A DNA stretch of 64,000 nt from Pseudomonas gingeri (GTDB taxonomy: Bacteria > Pseudomonadota > Gammaproteobacteria > Pseudomonadales > Pseudomonadaceae): the NCBI RefSeq assembly GCF_013386165.1, contig NZ_JACAOS010000003.1, positions 972,343 through 1,036,342 of the forward strand. The letters are read 5' to 3'. This document shows positions 27,526-37,106 of the stretch, piece by piece. Below the pieces are notes generated by a model. The model saw only the letters and a list, made by a program, of their open reading frames with translations, searched no databases and was not told the DNA's origin. Position 1 is the stretch's first letter. Each line of letters begins with the position of its first letter. The translations under genes were made by a program, and so were the position numbers.

Positions 27526-30500
27526 GTTTCCACCTGCTCAAGACGGCTCGGGTGCCGCCCCCAGCGCCGTCCGAGGCGATCGAAATACAGGTAGATCACC
27601 GGCGTGGTGAACAGCGTCAGGACCTGGCTGACCAGCAAGCCGCCGACCATCACCAGACCCAGGGGCTGACGCAACTCGGCCCCGGAACCGGTGGCGAGCA
27701 TCAACGGAACGGCACCGAACAGCGCCGCCAGGGTGGTCATCAGGATCGGCCGGAAACGCAGCAACGCCGCCTGGTAGATCGCCTGTTCCGGCAACATGCC
27801 CTGGTTGCGCTCGGCGTCGAGGGCGAAGTCGATCATCATGATCGCGTTCTTCTTGACGATACCGATCAGCAGGATGATCCCGATAATGGCGATCATGCCC
27901 AGGTCATTACCGCTCAGGATCAACGCCAGCAAAGCCCCGACCGCTGCCGAAGGCAAGGTCGAGAGAATGGTCACCGGGTGGATATAACTCTCGTAGAGCA
28001 CCCCGAGCACGATGTACATGGTGACCACCGCCGCCAGAATCAGCAGCAAGGTGCTCGACAACGACGCCTGGAAGGCTTCGGCCGCGCCCTGGAACTGGGT
28101 CTGTACGCCCAACGGCATGCCGATTTCCTGCTTCACCTGGTCGATGACCTGTACCGCTTGCCCCAGCGCCACGCCCGGGGCCAGGTTGAACGACATCATC
28201 ACCGCCGGGAACTGGCCGATATGGGAGATGGCCAACTGCGCCTGACGCTCCTCGACACGGGCCAGGCTGGAAAGGCGCACTTGCCCGCCGCTGGTGGTCT
28301 TGACGTGGATCTGCTCCAGCGCCTGCGGTCCGATCTTCTCCCCGGCCTGGGCCTGCAGCACCACGCGGTACTGGCTGGCCTGGGTATAGATGGTGGAAAT
28401 CTGCCGTTGGCCGAAGCCGTCATACAACGCGTCGGTGATATCCGCCACGGCCACGCCGAGGCGCGATGCAGCGTCCCGGTCGATCACCAGGAACACCTGC
28501 AAACCCTTGTCCTGCAAGTCGCTGGCGACGTCCGTCAGTTCCGGGCGCTGGGCCAGGGCATCCACCAGCTTGCCACTCCATTCGGCCAGCAGGTTCGGGT
28601 CCGGCGAGGACATGCTGAACTGGTACTGGGTACGACTGACCCGGTCTTCGATGGTCAGGTCCTGCACCGGCTGCATGAACAGGCGGATGCCAGACAGCTT
28701 GTCGACTTCCGGTTGCAGGCGGCTGATGATCTGCGTGGCGGTCTCGCTGCGCTGGTGGCGCGGCTTGAGGTTGATCAGGAAGCGGCCGCTGTTGAGCGTG
28801 GCGTTGTCGCCGTCCACGCCGATATACGACGACAGGCTTTCCACGTCCGGGTCGGTCAGGATGACCTTGGCCAACTCCTGCTGGCGCAGGCTCATGGACG
28901 CAAAGGACACCGACTGCGGCGCTTCGGAAATCCCCTGGATCACCCCGGTGTCCTGCACCGGGAAGAAGCCCTTGGGCACGATCATGTAGAGGAATACGGT
29001 CAGCGCCAGGGTGCCGACCGCCACCAGCAAGGTCAGCGACTGGTGCTTGAGCACCCACTGCAACTTGCGGCCGTAGGCTTCGATCAGCCAGTCGATCCAG
29101 GCACCGCTGGCCCGGTAGAAACGTCCCTGCTCCTCGGGCTTGGGCTCGCGTTTGAGCAACCGCGCGCACATCATCGGCGTCAGGGTCAGGGACACTACCA
29201 GGGAAATCAGGATCGCCACCGCCAGGGTGATGGCGAACTCGCGGAACAGCCGCCCGACCACATCGGCCATGAACAACAGCGGGATCAGGACCGCGATCAG
29301 CGACAGCGTCAGGGAGATCAGGGTGAAGCCGATCTGCTTGGCGCCCTTGAGCGCCGCCTGCATGGGGCTGTCTCCCTCCTCGATAAAGCGCGAGATGTTT
29401 TCCAGCATGACGATGGCATCGTCGACCACGAAACCAGTGGCGATGGTCAGGGCCATCAGGGTCAGGTTGTTGACCGAGAAGCCCGCCAGGTACATCACAC
29501 CGAAGGTGCCGATCAGCGACAGCGGCACGGCCACCGAAGGAATGATGGTGGCGCTGGCCCGGCGCAGGAACAGGAAGGTCACCATCACCACCAGGGCGAT
29601 GGAGATCAGCAGTTCATGCTGGACGTCGCTGACCGAGGCACGAATGGTCTGGGTCCGGTCGGTCAGTACCTTGACCTCGATGCCGGCCGGCAGGTTGTCG
29701 GTGATGCTCGGCAGCAGGGCCTTGATCCGATCCACCACCTCGATCACGTTGGCCCCGGGCTGGCGCTGGATATTCAGCAACACGGCCTGGTTTTCATTGG
29801 CCCAGGCGGCAAGGCGTTCGTTCTCGGCGCCGTCGACGATCTGCGCGACATCCTTGAGCCGCAGCGGCGCGCCGTTCTTGTAGGCGAGGATCAGTTCGGC
29901 GTATTCCTTGGGCGAGCGCAACTGGTCGTTGGCGTCGAGCATCGACACCCGGGTCGGGCCGTCGAAGTTGCCCTTGGGCTGGTTGACGTTCGAGACACCA
30001 ATCAGGGTGCGCACGTCCGACAGGTTCAGGCTGTTGGCCGCCAGGGCCTCGGGATTGACCTTGATCCGCACCGCCTGGCGCTGGCCGCCAGCAATGCTGA
30101 CCATGCCGACGCCGCTGATCTGGGCGATCTTCTGCGCCATGCGGGTGTCGACCAGATCATTGAGCTTGGGCAACAGCATGGTTTTCGAGGTGATCGCCAG
30201 GGTCAGCACCGGGGTGTCCGCCGGGTTGACCTTGTTGTAAACCGGCGGCGCCGGCAGGTCCTTGGGCAACAGGTTGGTGGCGGCATTGATCGCCGCCTGG
30301 ACCTGCTGCTCGGCGACATCCATGTTGATGTCGAGGTTGAAACGCAGGGTCAGGATCGAGGCCCCACCGGAGCTGGTGGAGGCCATCTGGGTCAGCCCGG
30401 GCATCTGCCCGAACTGGCGTTCCAGGGGCGCGGTGACCGCGCTGGTCATCACGTCGGGACTGGCCCCCGGGTAAAGGGTCATCACGCGAATGGTCGGGTA

Positions 30501-30623
30501 GTCGACCTGGGGCAACGCCGACACCGGCAGCAGCCGATAGGCGATCAGGCCGGCCAGGATAATGGCCAGCATGCTCAGGGTGGTCGCTACCGGGCGGAGA
30601 ATGAACAGCCGCGAGAGATTCAT
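27522..30623 (-). CDS. muxB: RND efflux transporter subunit, MuxB/MdtB-like
   Basis: The second RND subunit, 1,033 residues. It opens [21 protein letters not shown] and has the relay motif [17 protein letters not shown], the [20 protein letters not shown] helix and [15 protein letters not shown] near the C-terminus. Length and motifs are those of the HAE-1 drug-efflux family. It is about as long as the adjacent MuxC-like protein and similar to it throughout, consistent with an old duplication. Its ATG overlaps the muxA stop by four bases. In P. aeruginosa this pump affects resistance to aztreonam, macrolides, novobiocin and tetracycline; the range here cannot be read from sequence. Confidence 0.93.
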   Translation of the reverse strand: MNLSRLFILRPVATTLSMLAIILAGLIAYRLLPVSALPQVDYPTIRVMTLYPGASPDVMTSAVTAPLERQFGQMPGLTQMASTSSGGASILTLRFNLDINMDVAEQQVQAAINAATNLLPKDLPAPPVYNKVNPADTPVLTLAITSKTMLLPKLNDLVDTRMAQKIAQISGVGMVSIAGGQRQAVRIKVNPEALAANSLNLSDVRTLIGVSNVNQPKGNFDGPTRVSMLDANDQLRSPKEYAELILAYKNGAPLRLKDVAQIVDGAENERLAAWANENQAVLLNIQRQPGANVIEVVDRIKALLPSITDNLPAGIEVKVLTDRTQTIRASVSDVQHELLISIALVVMVTFLFLRRASATIIPSVAVPLSLIGTFGVMYLAGFSVNNLTLMALTIATGFVVDDAIVMLENISRFIEEGDSPMQAALKGAKQIGFTLISLTLSLIAVLIPLLFMADVVGRLFREFAITLAVAILISLVVSLTLTPMMCARLLKREPKPEEQGRFYRASGAWIDWLIEAYGRKLQWVLKHQSLTLLVAVGTLALTVFLYMIVPKGFFPVQDTGVIQGISEAPQSVSFASMSLRQQELAKVILTDPDVESLSSYIGVDGDNATLNSGRFLINLKPRHQRSETATQIISRLQPEVDKLSGIRLFMQPVQDLTIEDRVSRTQYQFSMSSPDPNLLAEWSGKLVDALAQRPELTDVASDLQDKGLQVFLVIDRDAASRLGVAVADITDALYDGFGQRQISTIYTQASQYRVVLQAQAGEKIGPQALEQIHVKTTSGGQVRLSSLARVEERQAQLAISHIGQFPAVMMSFNLAPGVALGQAVQVIDQVKQEIGMPLGVQTQFQGAAEAFQASLSSTLLLILAAVVTMYIVLGVLYESYIHPVTILSTLPSAAVGALLALILSGNDLGMIAIIGIILLIGIVKKNAIMMIDFALDAERNQGMLPEQAIYQAALLRFRPILMTTLAALFGAVPLMLATGSGAELRQPLGLVMVGGLLVSQVLTLFTTPVIYLYFDRLGRRWGRHPSRLEQVET

Positions 30624-31924
30624 GCGCCGACCTTTTTCGCCTTGCCGGCTTCAGCCGGTGCCTTGGCTGCCGAACCGTCCTTCAACTGCGCGGCGGGCGC
30701 CTTGGGCACGTCCTGGCCGTCGTTGACCACTTCCACGTCGCCGCCGTCCTTCAAGCGGTCGGTGCCTTCCAGGACCACGCGGTCGCCGACGGCCAGGCCG
30801 TCCTTGATCACCGTGACATTGCCATCGCTGGCGCCGACTTTCAGCGGCCGGATCTTGACCTTCTTGTCACCGTCCATGACATAGACGAAGGTGCCGTCGT
30901 TGCCGAACTGGATCGCCGCGCTCGGCGCCAGTACCACGCCTTTCAGGGTGTCGGCGAGCAGGTGCACATTGACGAACTGGTTGGGGAACAGGCTCTGTTC
31001 GCGGTTATCGTAAAGCGCCTTGAACTTGAGGGTACCGGTGGTGATGTCGATCTGGTTATCGATGCTCTGCAGTACACCGCCGGCCTGTTGTTTCACGTCG
31101 CCACGGTCCCAGGCTTCGGCGGGCAGTTTCGCCCCGCCGTGAAAGCGCGTGAGCACGGTGTCGAGGTTGTTTTCCGGCAAGGTGAAGGCGACGCTGATCG
31201 GCTGGGTCTGGGTGATTACCACCAGAATCTGGCTGTCGTTCGCCGCCAGCAGATTGCCGACGTCCAGTTGGCGCAGGCCCAGGCGCCCGGAAATCGGCGC
31301 GCGGATCTTGGCAAAATCCAGGTTCAGCTTGGCGGCGTCGACTGCGCCCTGGTTGGCCTTGACCGTGCCCTGATACTGCAGCACCGAGGCTTCGGCGGTG
31401 TCCAGGGTCTGTTTGGCGATACTGTCCTCGGCGAACAACCCGCGATAACGCTGCAAATCGACCTGGGCGTTCTTCAATTGCGCCTGGCTTTGCAGGAGCG
31501 TGCCCTGGGCCTGGAGCAAGGCACTTTCGTAGTTGCGCGGATCGATCTCGGCCAGCACATCACCGGCCTTGACCATCTGGCCGTCCTGGAAGTTGATCTT
31601 GACCAACTGCCCGGCCACCTGTGTCCGCACGTTCACCGTGTTCAAGGCCGTTACCGTTCCCAGGGCCTTGTAGTACACCGGGAAGTCCCCCACGGTCGCC
31701 GGCGCTACGCGCACAGGCACCGGCCCTGCAGACGCACCGAAGCCCGGACGCATCATGCCCGACTTGCCCCCATGCCCGCCGGCCTTGGCTTGTGCGCCCT
31801 TGTGATGCGCGCCGGACGGCCAGAAATGCCAGCACAGTGCGCCGATAATCAGCAGGATCAACAGGCCGAACAGCCAGCGACGAGAGGTGCGAGGAGCAGA
31901 AGATTGCATGGAGTGATCAACCAT
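30620..31924 (-). CDS. muxA: RND periplasmic adaptor (membrane fusion protein), MuxA/MdtA-like
   Basis: The adaptor linking the RND pair to the outer-membrane channel. It has one N-terminal membrane anchor ([21 protein letters not shown]) and a Gly/Lys/His-rich linker. The lipoyl half-motif [34 protein letters not shown] comes next. A coiled-coil hairpin with [19 protein letters not shown] follows, then barrel domains, and a Lys/Ala-rich tail closes the protein. The start at 31924 gives 434 residues; in-frame alternatives exist at 31966 (GTG) and 31909 (ATG), and none has a strong ribosome site. It is the first gene of the four-gene operon; the promoter must lie in 31925-32114. Confidence 0.9.
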   Translation of the reverse strand: MVDHSMQSSAPRTSRRWLFGLLILLIIGALCWHFWPSGAHHKGAQAKAGGHGGKSGMMRPGFGASAGPVPVRVAPATVGDFPVYYKALGTVTALNTVNVRTQVAGQLVKINFQDGQMVKAGDVLAEIDPRNYESALLQAQGTLLQSQAQLKNAQVDLQRYRGLFAEDSIAKQTLDTAEASVLQYQGTVKANQGAVDAAKLNLDFAKIRAPISGRLGLRQLDVGNLLAANDSQILVVITQTQPISVAFTLPENNLDTVLTRFHGGAKLPAEAWDRGDVKQQAGGVLQSIDNQIDITTGTLKFKALYDNREQSLFPNQFVNVHLLADTLKGVVLAPSAAIQFGNDGTFVYVMDGDKKVKIRPLKVGASDGNVTVIKDGLAVGDRVVLEGTDRLKDGGDVEVVNDGQDVPKAPAAQLKDGSAAKAPAEAGKAKKVGA

Positions 31925-32114
31925 TGTGCGCGAGGACTTTTTTTGGGGAGGTTGCAAGATAAGCACTGAATTGTTTCAGGAAAAGCGCCTTTACCGGCAA
32001 TTTACCTTGGCATAACTCTCCTCAGCGTTTGGGTAAGACACTGAACCACAAATAAAAACGACCTGGACAGGGTCAGGCCGTGAATAATTGTAAGACGGCT
32101 TGTTTCAGAACTGT

Positions 32115-32615
32115 TTATTCCAAGGCCGCAAGGGCTGCCTGGTAATCGGGTTCCTGGCCGATATCCACCACCAGTTCGCTGTGCAGCACCTTGTTGTGTG
32201 CATCCAGCACAACGACTGCACGGGTGGTCAGACCCTGGAGTGGACCGTCGGCGATCTCCACGCCGTAGTCGCGCATGAACTCACGCCCCCGCAGGGTCGA
32301 CAGATTGACGACATTGTCCAGGCCTTCGGCAGCACAGAAGCGTGCCTGAGCGAACGGCAAGTCAGCCGAGATACACAGCACCACGGTATTGGCCAGTTGG
32401 CTGGCGCGCTCGTTGAACTGGCGCACGGACTTGGCGCAAGTCGGCGTGTCGACACTGGGGAAGATATTCAGCACCTTGCGCTGCCCGGCGAGGCTGCCCA
32501 GGGTGATATCGGAGAGGTCCTTGGCCACCAGGGAAAAAGCCGGTGCCTGGGAGCCGGGTAGCGGCAACTGTCCATTGATCTGGACGGTTACGCCCCTGCG
32601 GGTAACTTGAGCCAT
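32115..32615 (-). CDS. tpx: Thiol peroxidase (Tpx), copy 1
   Basis: A 166-residue atypical two-cysteine peroxiredoxin that reduces hydrogen and alkyl peroxides with thioredoxin. The peroxidatic Cys60 lies in [14 protein letters not shown], and the resolving Cys94 is in [12 protein letters not shown]. An additional Cys81 (VVLCISAD) is also typical of Tpx. The ATG at 32615 has an excellent AAGGAGG. It is one of two adjacent tpx genes on the same strand; the two proteins are close paralogues differing mostly at the N-terminus and in the last 40 residues. The 145-base gap to its neighbour contains a REP-like inverted pair. Confidence 0.93.
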   Translation of the reverse strand: MAQVTRRGVTVQINGQLPLPGSQAPAFSLVAKDLSDITLGSLAGQRKVLNIFPSVDTPTCAKSVRQFNERASQLANTVVLCISADLPFAQARFCAAEGLDNVVNLSTLRGREFMRDYGVEIADGPLQGLTTRAVVVLDAHNKVLHSELVVDIGQEPDYQAALAALE

Positions 32616-32700
32616 GTGTTTGCCTCCTTGTAAACACAAAATCCTACCTTGAAACGCGAATCTGCAGAAGTGAAGCGGGCGTTCGATTATACGCAAACCC

Positions 32701-32757
32701 TGTAGGCGCCGGCTTGCTGGCGATAAGGACTTATCTCCACTGCAAGCCGGCGCCTTG
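32701..32757. repeat. REP-like inverted pair between the two tpx genes
   Basis: CGCCGGCTTGCTGGCGATAAGG at 32706-32727 and its partner GCAAGCCGGCGCCTT (32742-32756) form a long stem of a second REP class (core GCCGGCTTGC). It lies just after the stop of the upstream tpx copy in transcription order and could act as a transcript-end or processing signal between them. Confidence 0.75.
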
Positions 32758-32760
32758 CCA

Positions 32761-33261
32761 TTACTTCAAGACGGCCAGGGCCGCTTCGTAGTTAGGCTCT
32801 TCGGCAATTTCCTTGACCAACTCGCTGTGCAGCACGTTGTCATTCTCGTCCAGCACCACGACGGCACGGGCGGTCAGGCCGGCCAATGGGCCGTCAGCGA
32901 TTTCAACGCCGTAGTTGAGAATGAACTCGCGGCCACGCAGGGTGGACAGGTTCAGGACGTTTTCCAGGCCTTCGGCGCCGCAGAAACGTGCCTGGGCGAA
33001 CGGCAGGTCAGCCGAAATGCACAGCACTACGGTATTGGCCACGTCATTGGCCTGGGCGTTGAACTTGCGCACGGAAGTCGCGCAGGTCGGGGTATCGACG
33101 CTTGGGAAAATGTTCAGCACTTTGCGCTTGCCGGCAAAGCTGCCCAGCGTTACGTCAGCCAGACCCGCGCCTACCAGGGAGAACGCTGGAGCCTTGTCGC
33201 CGGCTTGCGGCAGTTGGCCATTGACCTGAACCGGGCCGCCTTTGAGGGTGACTTGAGCCAT
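32761..33261 (-). CDS. tpx: Thiol peroxidase (Tpx), copy 2
   Basis: A second Tpx of 166 residues with Cys60 ([14 protein letters not shown]) and Cys94 ([12 protein letters not shown]), so both redox cysteines are kept. An AAGGATT lies before the ATG at 33261. The N-terminus [18 protein letters not shown] is closer to the usual Pseudomonas Tpx than that of copy 1. It is transcribed first. The gap and the REP-like stem between the copies suggest separate or uneven expression. Which copy is the ancestral one cannot be settled here. Confidence 0.93.
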   Translation of the reverse strand: MAQVTLKGGPVQVNGQLPQAGDKAPAFSLVGAGLADVTLGSFAGKRKVLNIFPSVDTPTCATSVRKFNAQANDVANTVVLCISADLPFAQARFCGAEGLENVLNLSTLRGREFILNYGVEIADGPLAGLTARAVVVLDENDNVLHSELVKEIAEEPNYEAALAVLK

Positions 33262-33309
33262 GAACTGAATCCTTCTAAACGGTTTCGATTAAAGAGGTCG
33301 GAGTTAAAC

Positions 33310-33388
33310 ATGAAAATGCCACCCGACCTATGGGGCAGATAAAGTGTCACAGGATTTGCGGCCCGGCAAACCCTCTCGGGCTTTTTTT
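33310..33388 (+). ncRNA. Candidate small transcript: ten-codon frame plus intrinsic terminator
   Basis: On the plus strand, opposite the surrounding minus-strand genes, a ten-codon frame (MKMPPDLWGR, 33310-33342) follows a GGAG at a good distance. At 33361-33388 a stem GCCCG/CGGGC is followed by seven T residues, a standard intrinsic terminator in the plus direction. No plus-strand gene ends here, so the terminator implies a short unannotated transcript starting in the tpx promoter region. No confident promoter was found. Confidence 0.4.
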
Positions 33389-33423
33389 GTCGTGGGAATC
33401 CGACCGGGCCCATGCCGGAGGCT

Positions 33424-33918
33424 TCAGTGATATTCGCGGGGAATCAGGCTCTGCAACTGCAAGGCCAGGAAGTCGGCATCGAACGCGTAGATATCCGCGT
33501 CCTTGAGGCCGTTGGCCTTGCGCCACTGCCAATCGCTGGTACCCGGCACGTCCGCCAGCGAAACACTGCCATGCCGGGCCGCCGTGTGCCCCATGACCGC
33601 CAGGGAAATCGCACCACCGCTGCCCATGACTTCCGGGACAAACTCCATCACCCTGCCGGCGATCTGGATCGTCAGCTTCTGAGTCTTGAAGGTCGAGGCT
33701 TCCGCCGTCAGGTTCGGGCCAAAAGCCACATAGGCTTCGCGCTGCGTCTCCAGCAGGTTCGGGCTCTTTACCGGCTCAAGCCACTGTTCCATGCGGTCGA
33801 ACAACTCGATGATACGTGCGGCCCAGTGCGCTGATTGCTTTTCAAACAGTTGCTTCTTGTGTGTTTCAGTATCGGCGTAGTGCCGAAGCATTTCCCCCAG
33901 TTGCTGTACACCATTCAT
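33424..33918 (-). CDS. Hypothetical protein (164 residues)
   Basis: Not recognised. The ATG at 33918 has AAGGAGCG upstream and excludes 18 in-frame residues of an earlier start. The protein is soluble, without signal peptide or membrane segments. The N-terminal half is charged and helical (MLRHYADTETHKKQLFEKQSAHWAARI split by polar turns). The middle has FGPNLTAEASTFKTQKLTI and a Gly/Ser-rich turn VMGSGGAISLAVMG, and the end is DADFLALQLQSLIP. It stands alone between the tpx pair and a GNAT gene. Codon use looks normal for the genome. Confidence 0.7.
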   Translation of the reverse strand: MNGVQQLGEMLRHYADTETHKKQLFEKQSAHWAARIIELFDRMEQWLEPVKSPNLLETQREAYVAFGPNLTAEASTFKTQKLTIQIAGRVMEFVPEVMGSGGAISLAVMGHTAARHGSVSLADVPGTSDWQWRKANGLKDADIYAFDADFLALQLQSLIPREYH

Positions 33919-34003
33919 TGGAGCGCTCCTTGGGTGAACCTGAATCGAAGATTCGATCATGGCAGATCGCACAGCAGGACGTGCGATTAACTCGACGCGG
34001 GGT

Positions 34004-34537
34004 TCAAGCAGATCGACGTAACCGCGCCATGTTCAGGGTGTCCACCAGTTCGCCGTCGCGAATCGCGTAGTCGCGCATCACGCCCTCGTCCTCGAAACCG
34101 AACTTGCGATACAACCCCTGGGCCGCGGCGTTGTCGACATACACCGTCAACTCGACGCGCCGCAGGTTCATCCAGTTGTCCGCCACGTCCAGCACAGCGG
34201 CCAGCAACCGAGAACCGATGCCTTTGCCCTGCCAGGCCGTCGCCACCCCCATGCCGATAGTGCCGGCATGGCTACGGCGCACCCGTGCGTACTGCTCCAG
34301 TGAACAGCTGCCGATCACCACGCCCTGGTGCAATGCCACCAATGACACCAGACGTTCGTTGTCCTGGCGCTGAAGCAGCCGCTGACGCCAGACCTCAGCG
34401 GACTGAAATGGCATCTGCAGCACCTGGCGGCAGACGGCGGGTTCGTTGTAGAGCGCGGTGATTCCGTCGACATGGGCTTCGCGAAAACGCTCGATGACGA
34501 TGGTGGGGGTGTCGGCAGGCATCGTTTTTTCATCCAT
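34004..34537 (-). CDS. GNAT-family N-acetyltransferase
   Basis: A 177-residue GNAT acetyltransferase. The acetyl-CoA pyrophosphate-binding motif A is MGVATAWQGKGIGSRLL (Q-x-x-G-x-G/A pattern), followed by LRRVELTVYVDNAAAQGLYRKFGFEDEG, the usual motif B with the alpha4/beta7 arm. The overall pattern is that of RimI/YhhY-like enzymes that acetylate small amines or amino acids; the substrate cannot be told. Start at ATG 34537, with ATG 34522 as alternative; neither has a clear ribosome site. It is monocistronic. A perfect GAGCAGGC/GCCTGCTC hairpin at 34577-34595 separates it from the LysR gene. Confidence 0.85.
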   Translation of the reverse strand: MDEKTMPADTPTIVIERFREAHVDGITALYNEPAVCRQVLQMPFQSAEVWRQRLLQRQDNERLVSLVALHQGVVIGSCSLEQYARVRRSHAGTIGMGVATAWQGKGIGSRLLAAVLDVADNWMNLRRVELTVYVDNAAAQGLYRKFGFEDEGVMRDYAIRDGELVDTLNMARLRRSA

Positions 34538-34576
34538 AAAAACAACCAGGCCAACCAGTGTAGAGTGATTTGCAGT

Positions 34577-34595
34577 GAGCAGGCAAAGCCTGCTC
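34577..34595. other. Perfect hairpin between LysR and GNAT genes
   Basis: GAGCAGGC and GCCTGCTC form an eight-base stem around AAA. It lies 24 bases after the LysR stop (minus strand). No T-run follows on either strand, so it is at most a weak or Rho-assisted end signal, or a decayed REP. Confidence 0.6.
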
Positions 34596-34618
34596 CGCAG
34601 CTCAAATCCGGGGGGCTT

Positions 34619-35596
34619 TTACTCAAACCACTCCCGCCGCTCCCTGAACGTGCCCTGCACCAGATCGACGATCAACTGCACCTCTTCCCTGCCCTGGGCT
34701 TCACGCCGGGTCGCCAGCCAGGCGCGGCGCTGCATGGGGGCCCCGAACAAACCCGGCAATGCCGCCAGCCCGCGATCAAAACGGGTGATATAACAAGGCA
34801 ACAGACCGATGCAGGCACTGCAACGGATCATTTCCAGCATCAGTTCATAGGAGTGCACCTGCACCACGCCCGCCAGACGCTGTTCCACCAGATGATTCCA
34901 CGGCTGGAAATCATCGATCTGCCGGTCCTGCTGCCATTGCACCAGCATGTAGTCCTCAAGGTCGGCAAGCACATCCGGGCGGGCCGCCACCCGCGAATAA
35001 CGCTTGGCGATATGCGGCAAGTAATCGAGCCGTGCCAAGGGTTGCGGCTCGCTGATGGCGAAGCTCGGCGCCGAAACGGGCGCGTCCGGGCCGCACAACC
35101 AGACCACCACGTCGGCGCTCAAGGCTTGCAAGGACAGCACACTGTCCACCGGGATGATTTCCAGGCGGATACTGGCGTTGCGCCGCAGCAAAGCGATCAG
35201 ATCACGACCGAGGATGTCGTGCAGGATCGACTCGGCGATCGCCAGGCGCACCAGCGGTTGCTCCGTGATCGGCAGCCTTCGTTCGTGGGCCAGGGCGATC
35301 AGTTGCGCCTGCAACTGCTGACCGTCGCGACTGAGGACCAGCGTGCTGTCCTGATACACGAACAATGGCCGATTGATTCGTTCTTCGAGCGATGCCAACT
35401 GCTTGCGCAGTTGGGTTGATTTGATATTCAAGCTACGCGCCGCTTGCATAAAGCAGCCGCAGCGGGCGCTGGCCAGAAAGACCTTGGCCGTTTGCGGTTC
35501 GATCAGCCTGGCCAGGCTCAGCCAGGGCTCGTTCGGCTCGCTTGGGCTGCGGTACTCCATGACGCCCGTACGCGGGGCGTGTTCATTCAACGACAT
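34619..35596 (-). CDS. LysR-family regulator at the end of the pdt locus
   Basis: A 325-residue LysR-type protein. The winged helix-turn-helix is shifted by an N-terminal extension of about 35 residues and lies near 45-100 (AKVFLASARCGCFMQAARSLNIKST split by the turn, then LRKQLASLEERINRPLF). The effector domain is divergent and cysteine-containing (IRCSACIGLLPCYI). GGGAG precedes ATG 35596. It follows the PpiC gene after 57 bases on the same strand and corresponds in position to PA0701 of P. aeruginosa, so it may belong to or regulate the pdt block. No target site was identified. Confidence 0.85.
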   Translation of the reverse strand: MSLNEHAPRTGVMEYRSPSEPNEPWLSLARLIEPQTAKVFLASARCGCFMQAARSLNIKSTQLRKQLASLEERINRPLFVYQDSTLVLSRDGQQLQAQLIALAHERRLPITEQPLVRLAIAESILHDILGRDLIALLRRNASIRLEIIPVDSVLSLQALSADVVVWLCGPDAPVSAPSFAISEPQPLARLDYLPHIAKRYSRVAARPDVLADLEDYMLVQWQQDRQIDDFQPWNHLVEQRLAGVVQVHSYELMLEMIRCSACIGLLPCYITRFDRGLAALPGLFGAPMQRRAWLATRREAQGREEVQLIVDLVQGTFRERREWFE

Positions 35597-35653
35597 AATA
35601 CTGACTCCCTGTCGGCATCCGAGAACGCCCAACCATCCAATGGCAATTTCTTA

Positions 35654-36607
35654 TTAGGGTTTTTCTTCCAGCACCTGGTTCAAGGCCGCGCCGTCGATAC
35701 TCAGGGTCGCGGTGTTGAGCATGCCCGCCAGGTAGGCCTTGGCAATCTGTTCCTGACGCTGGCTGCGCAAGGCTTCGCGCAGACGGTCACGCAGTTCGTC
35801 CAGGGTCGCGGTACGCGCCGGCTGCATTTCGTTGAGTTTGACGATATGAAAGCCCGCCGGGCTCTGCACCGGGTCCGCCACCGCACCGGTCTTGAGCCGT
35901 GACACCGCGCCACGAACCTCCGGTAGCAGTTGTTGCAGCGGTTGCAGGCCAGCATCGCCACCGCGCTTGGCACTGTCGCGATCCTGGGAATACTGACCGG
36001 CCAGGTTAGCGAATTCAGCCGGTGCGGCCTGGGCCCGGCGACTCAGCTCCAGCGCCTGCTTGCGCACGCTTTCCAGCGATTGCTGATCCGGCACCGCGAG
36101 GAAAATCTGGCTGACCCGATACAACGGCGGCGTCTGCCAGGCGGATTTTCCAGTGTCGTAAGCCTGTTGCAACTCCTCGGCACTGGGGTAATCCGCCGGC
36201 ACCTGGCTGACCGAGGCCAGGTAGCTGCGAAAGACGATCTGCTCGGCGGCGGCGCGGGTCTGCTGCTCGATATCCGGGCGCTGCGGCCAACCCTGGGCGT
36301 CGGCCTGTTCGATCAGGGCCTTTTCCGCCAGGCGAGTGCGAATCCAGTTTTCCAGGGCCCCGCGATTGCCCCGCAGTTGCTCGCGGGAATCGGCCGGCAG
36401 GGCCGCAAACACGGCTTTCAGTTCGCTGGCGTCGACCTGCTGGTTGCCCAGGCGCGCCACCGCCGGCGCGTTCGACGTCGCTTGCAGCAAGGCCGACGCC
36501 GGCTGCACGGCTGCGACCGGATCGTTACCCGGGCGCATGACCAGGGCAACCGCCCCGGCCAGCAAGGCCACCGCGCCTGCGCTGGCCAGGAAAGTAGTTT
36601 TTTTCAC
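35654..36607 (-). CDS. Periplasmic PpiC-type peptidyl-prolyl isomerase
   Basis: A 317-residue protein with an N-terminal signal or anchor (FLASAGAVALLAGAVALVM, about residues 6-24). A SurA-like helical region follows, then a parvulin domain at about 160-260 (YRVSQIFLAVPD, FANLAGQYSQDRDSAKRGGDAGL, SPAGFHIVKLNEMQPA). Such proteins help outer-membrane and secreted proteins fold in the periplasm. It matches PA0699 in position. In this locus it is well placed to chaperone the giant PdtA or its transporter in transit. It overlaps the YbjN-like gene by four bases, hence is translationally coupled. Confidence 0.9.
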   Translation of the reverse strand: MKKTTFLASAGAVALLAGAVALVMRPGNDPVAAVQPASALLQATSNAPAVARLGNQQVDASELKAVFAALPADSREQLRGNRGALENWIRTRLAEKALIEQADAQGWPQRPDIEQQTRAAAEQIVFRSYLASVSQVPADYPSAEELQQAYDTGKSAWQTPPLYRVSQIFLAVPDQQSLESVRKQALELSRRAQAAPAEFANLAGQYSQDRDSAKRGGDAGLQPLQQLLPEVRGAVSRLKTGAVADPVQSPAGFHIVKLNEMQPARTATLDELRDRLREALRSQRQEQIAKAYLAGMLNTATLSIDGAALNQVLEEKP

Positions 36608-37089
36608 AGGGCTGGCTCCTCCGTACCTACAACGGCCTCGGTCGTCTGGGCCGGAACGTTGATCTGGGCCGCGTGCTGGCTGTAGTCACGCAGGTAGACG
36701 ATGAACTCCTGCAACAGGCGATCCCAGAGTTCCAGATTGCCGCGCAGGTAGCTCACGCTGACACCGGCAGCCACCACCACGTCCATTTCCATCACCAGGA
36801 ACTCGCCCTGCACCGACAACCGGGCGAAGCGCCGCGAGGTGTTCCACAACTCGGCCAGCCCGGCGGGCAGCTCACCCTGCACGCGCAAAGCGCAGCTGTA
36901 GGTGAAGTCGACATAGCTGCCCGCATGCGCGGCCGGATTGCCGAAGCGCACCGCATAACCGATACCCTGACTGGCACTGAGCAATTGCACGATGCCATTC
37001 TGTTCCGTGCGGTTGACCCGGTAGCCGGCGCCTTGCAGCAGTTCGGTCAGGCTGTCGGGGGTCACGTGTTCGATCAGTTGCTCGTTCAT
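36604..37089 (-). CDS. YbjN-like / type III chaperone-like fold protein
   Basis: A 161-residue cytoplasmic protein starting at ATG 37089 (AAGGAAGAG upstream; the longer frame upstream is not supported). The pattern TPDSLTELLQGAGYRVNRTEQNG, then VDFTYSCALRV and a helix RFARLSVQGEFLVMEMDVVVAAGVS spread over strands, is that of the YbjN family, whose fold resembles type III secretion chaperones. The role in the pdt locus is unknown (PA0698 position). It could bind a partner or the exoprotein before export. It overlaps the PpiC gene by four bases. Confidence 0.78.
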   Translation of the reverse strand: MNEQLIEHVTPDSLTELLQGAGYRVNRTEQNGIVQLLSASQGIGYAVRFGNPAAHAGSYVDFTYSCALRVQGELPAGLAELWNTSRRFARLSVQGEFLVMEMDVVVAAGVSVSYLRGNLELWDRLLQEFIVYLRDYSQHAAQINVPAQTTEAVVGTEEPAL

Positions 37090-37106
37090 GGGCTCTTCCT
37101 TGGTTT

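Noticed and set aside
24475..30884. Very long plus-strand frames opposite the two RND genes
   Set aside because: These are antisense shadows of muxC and muxB; the products are rich in Gln, His, Arg and Gly with no recognisable motif.
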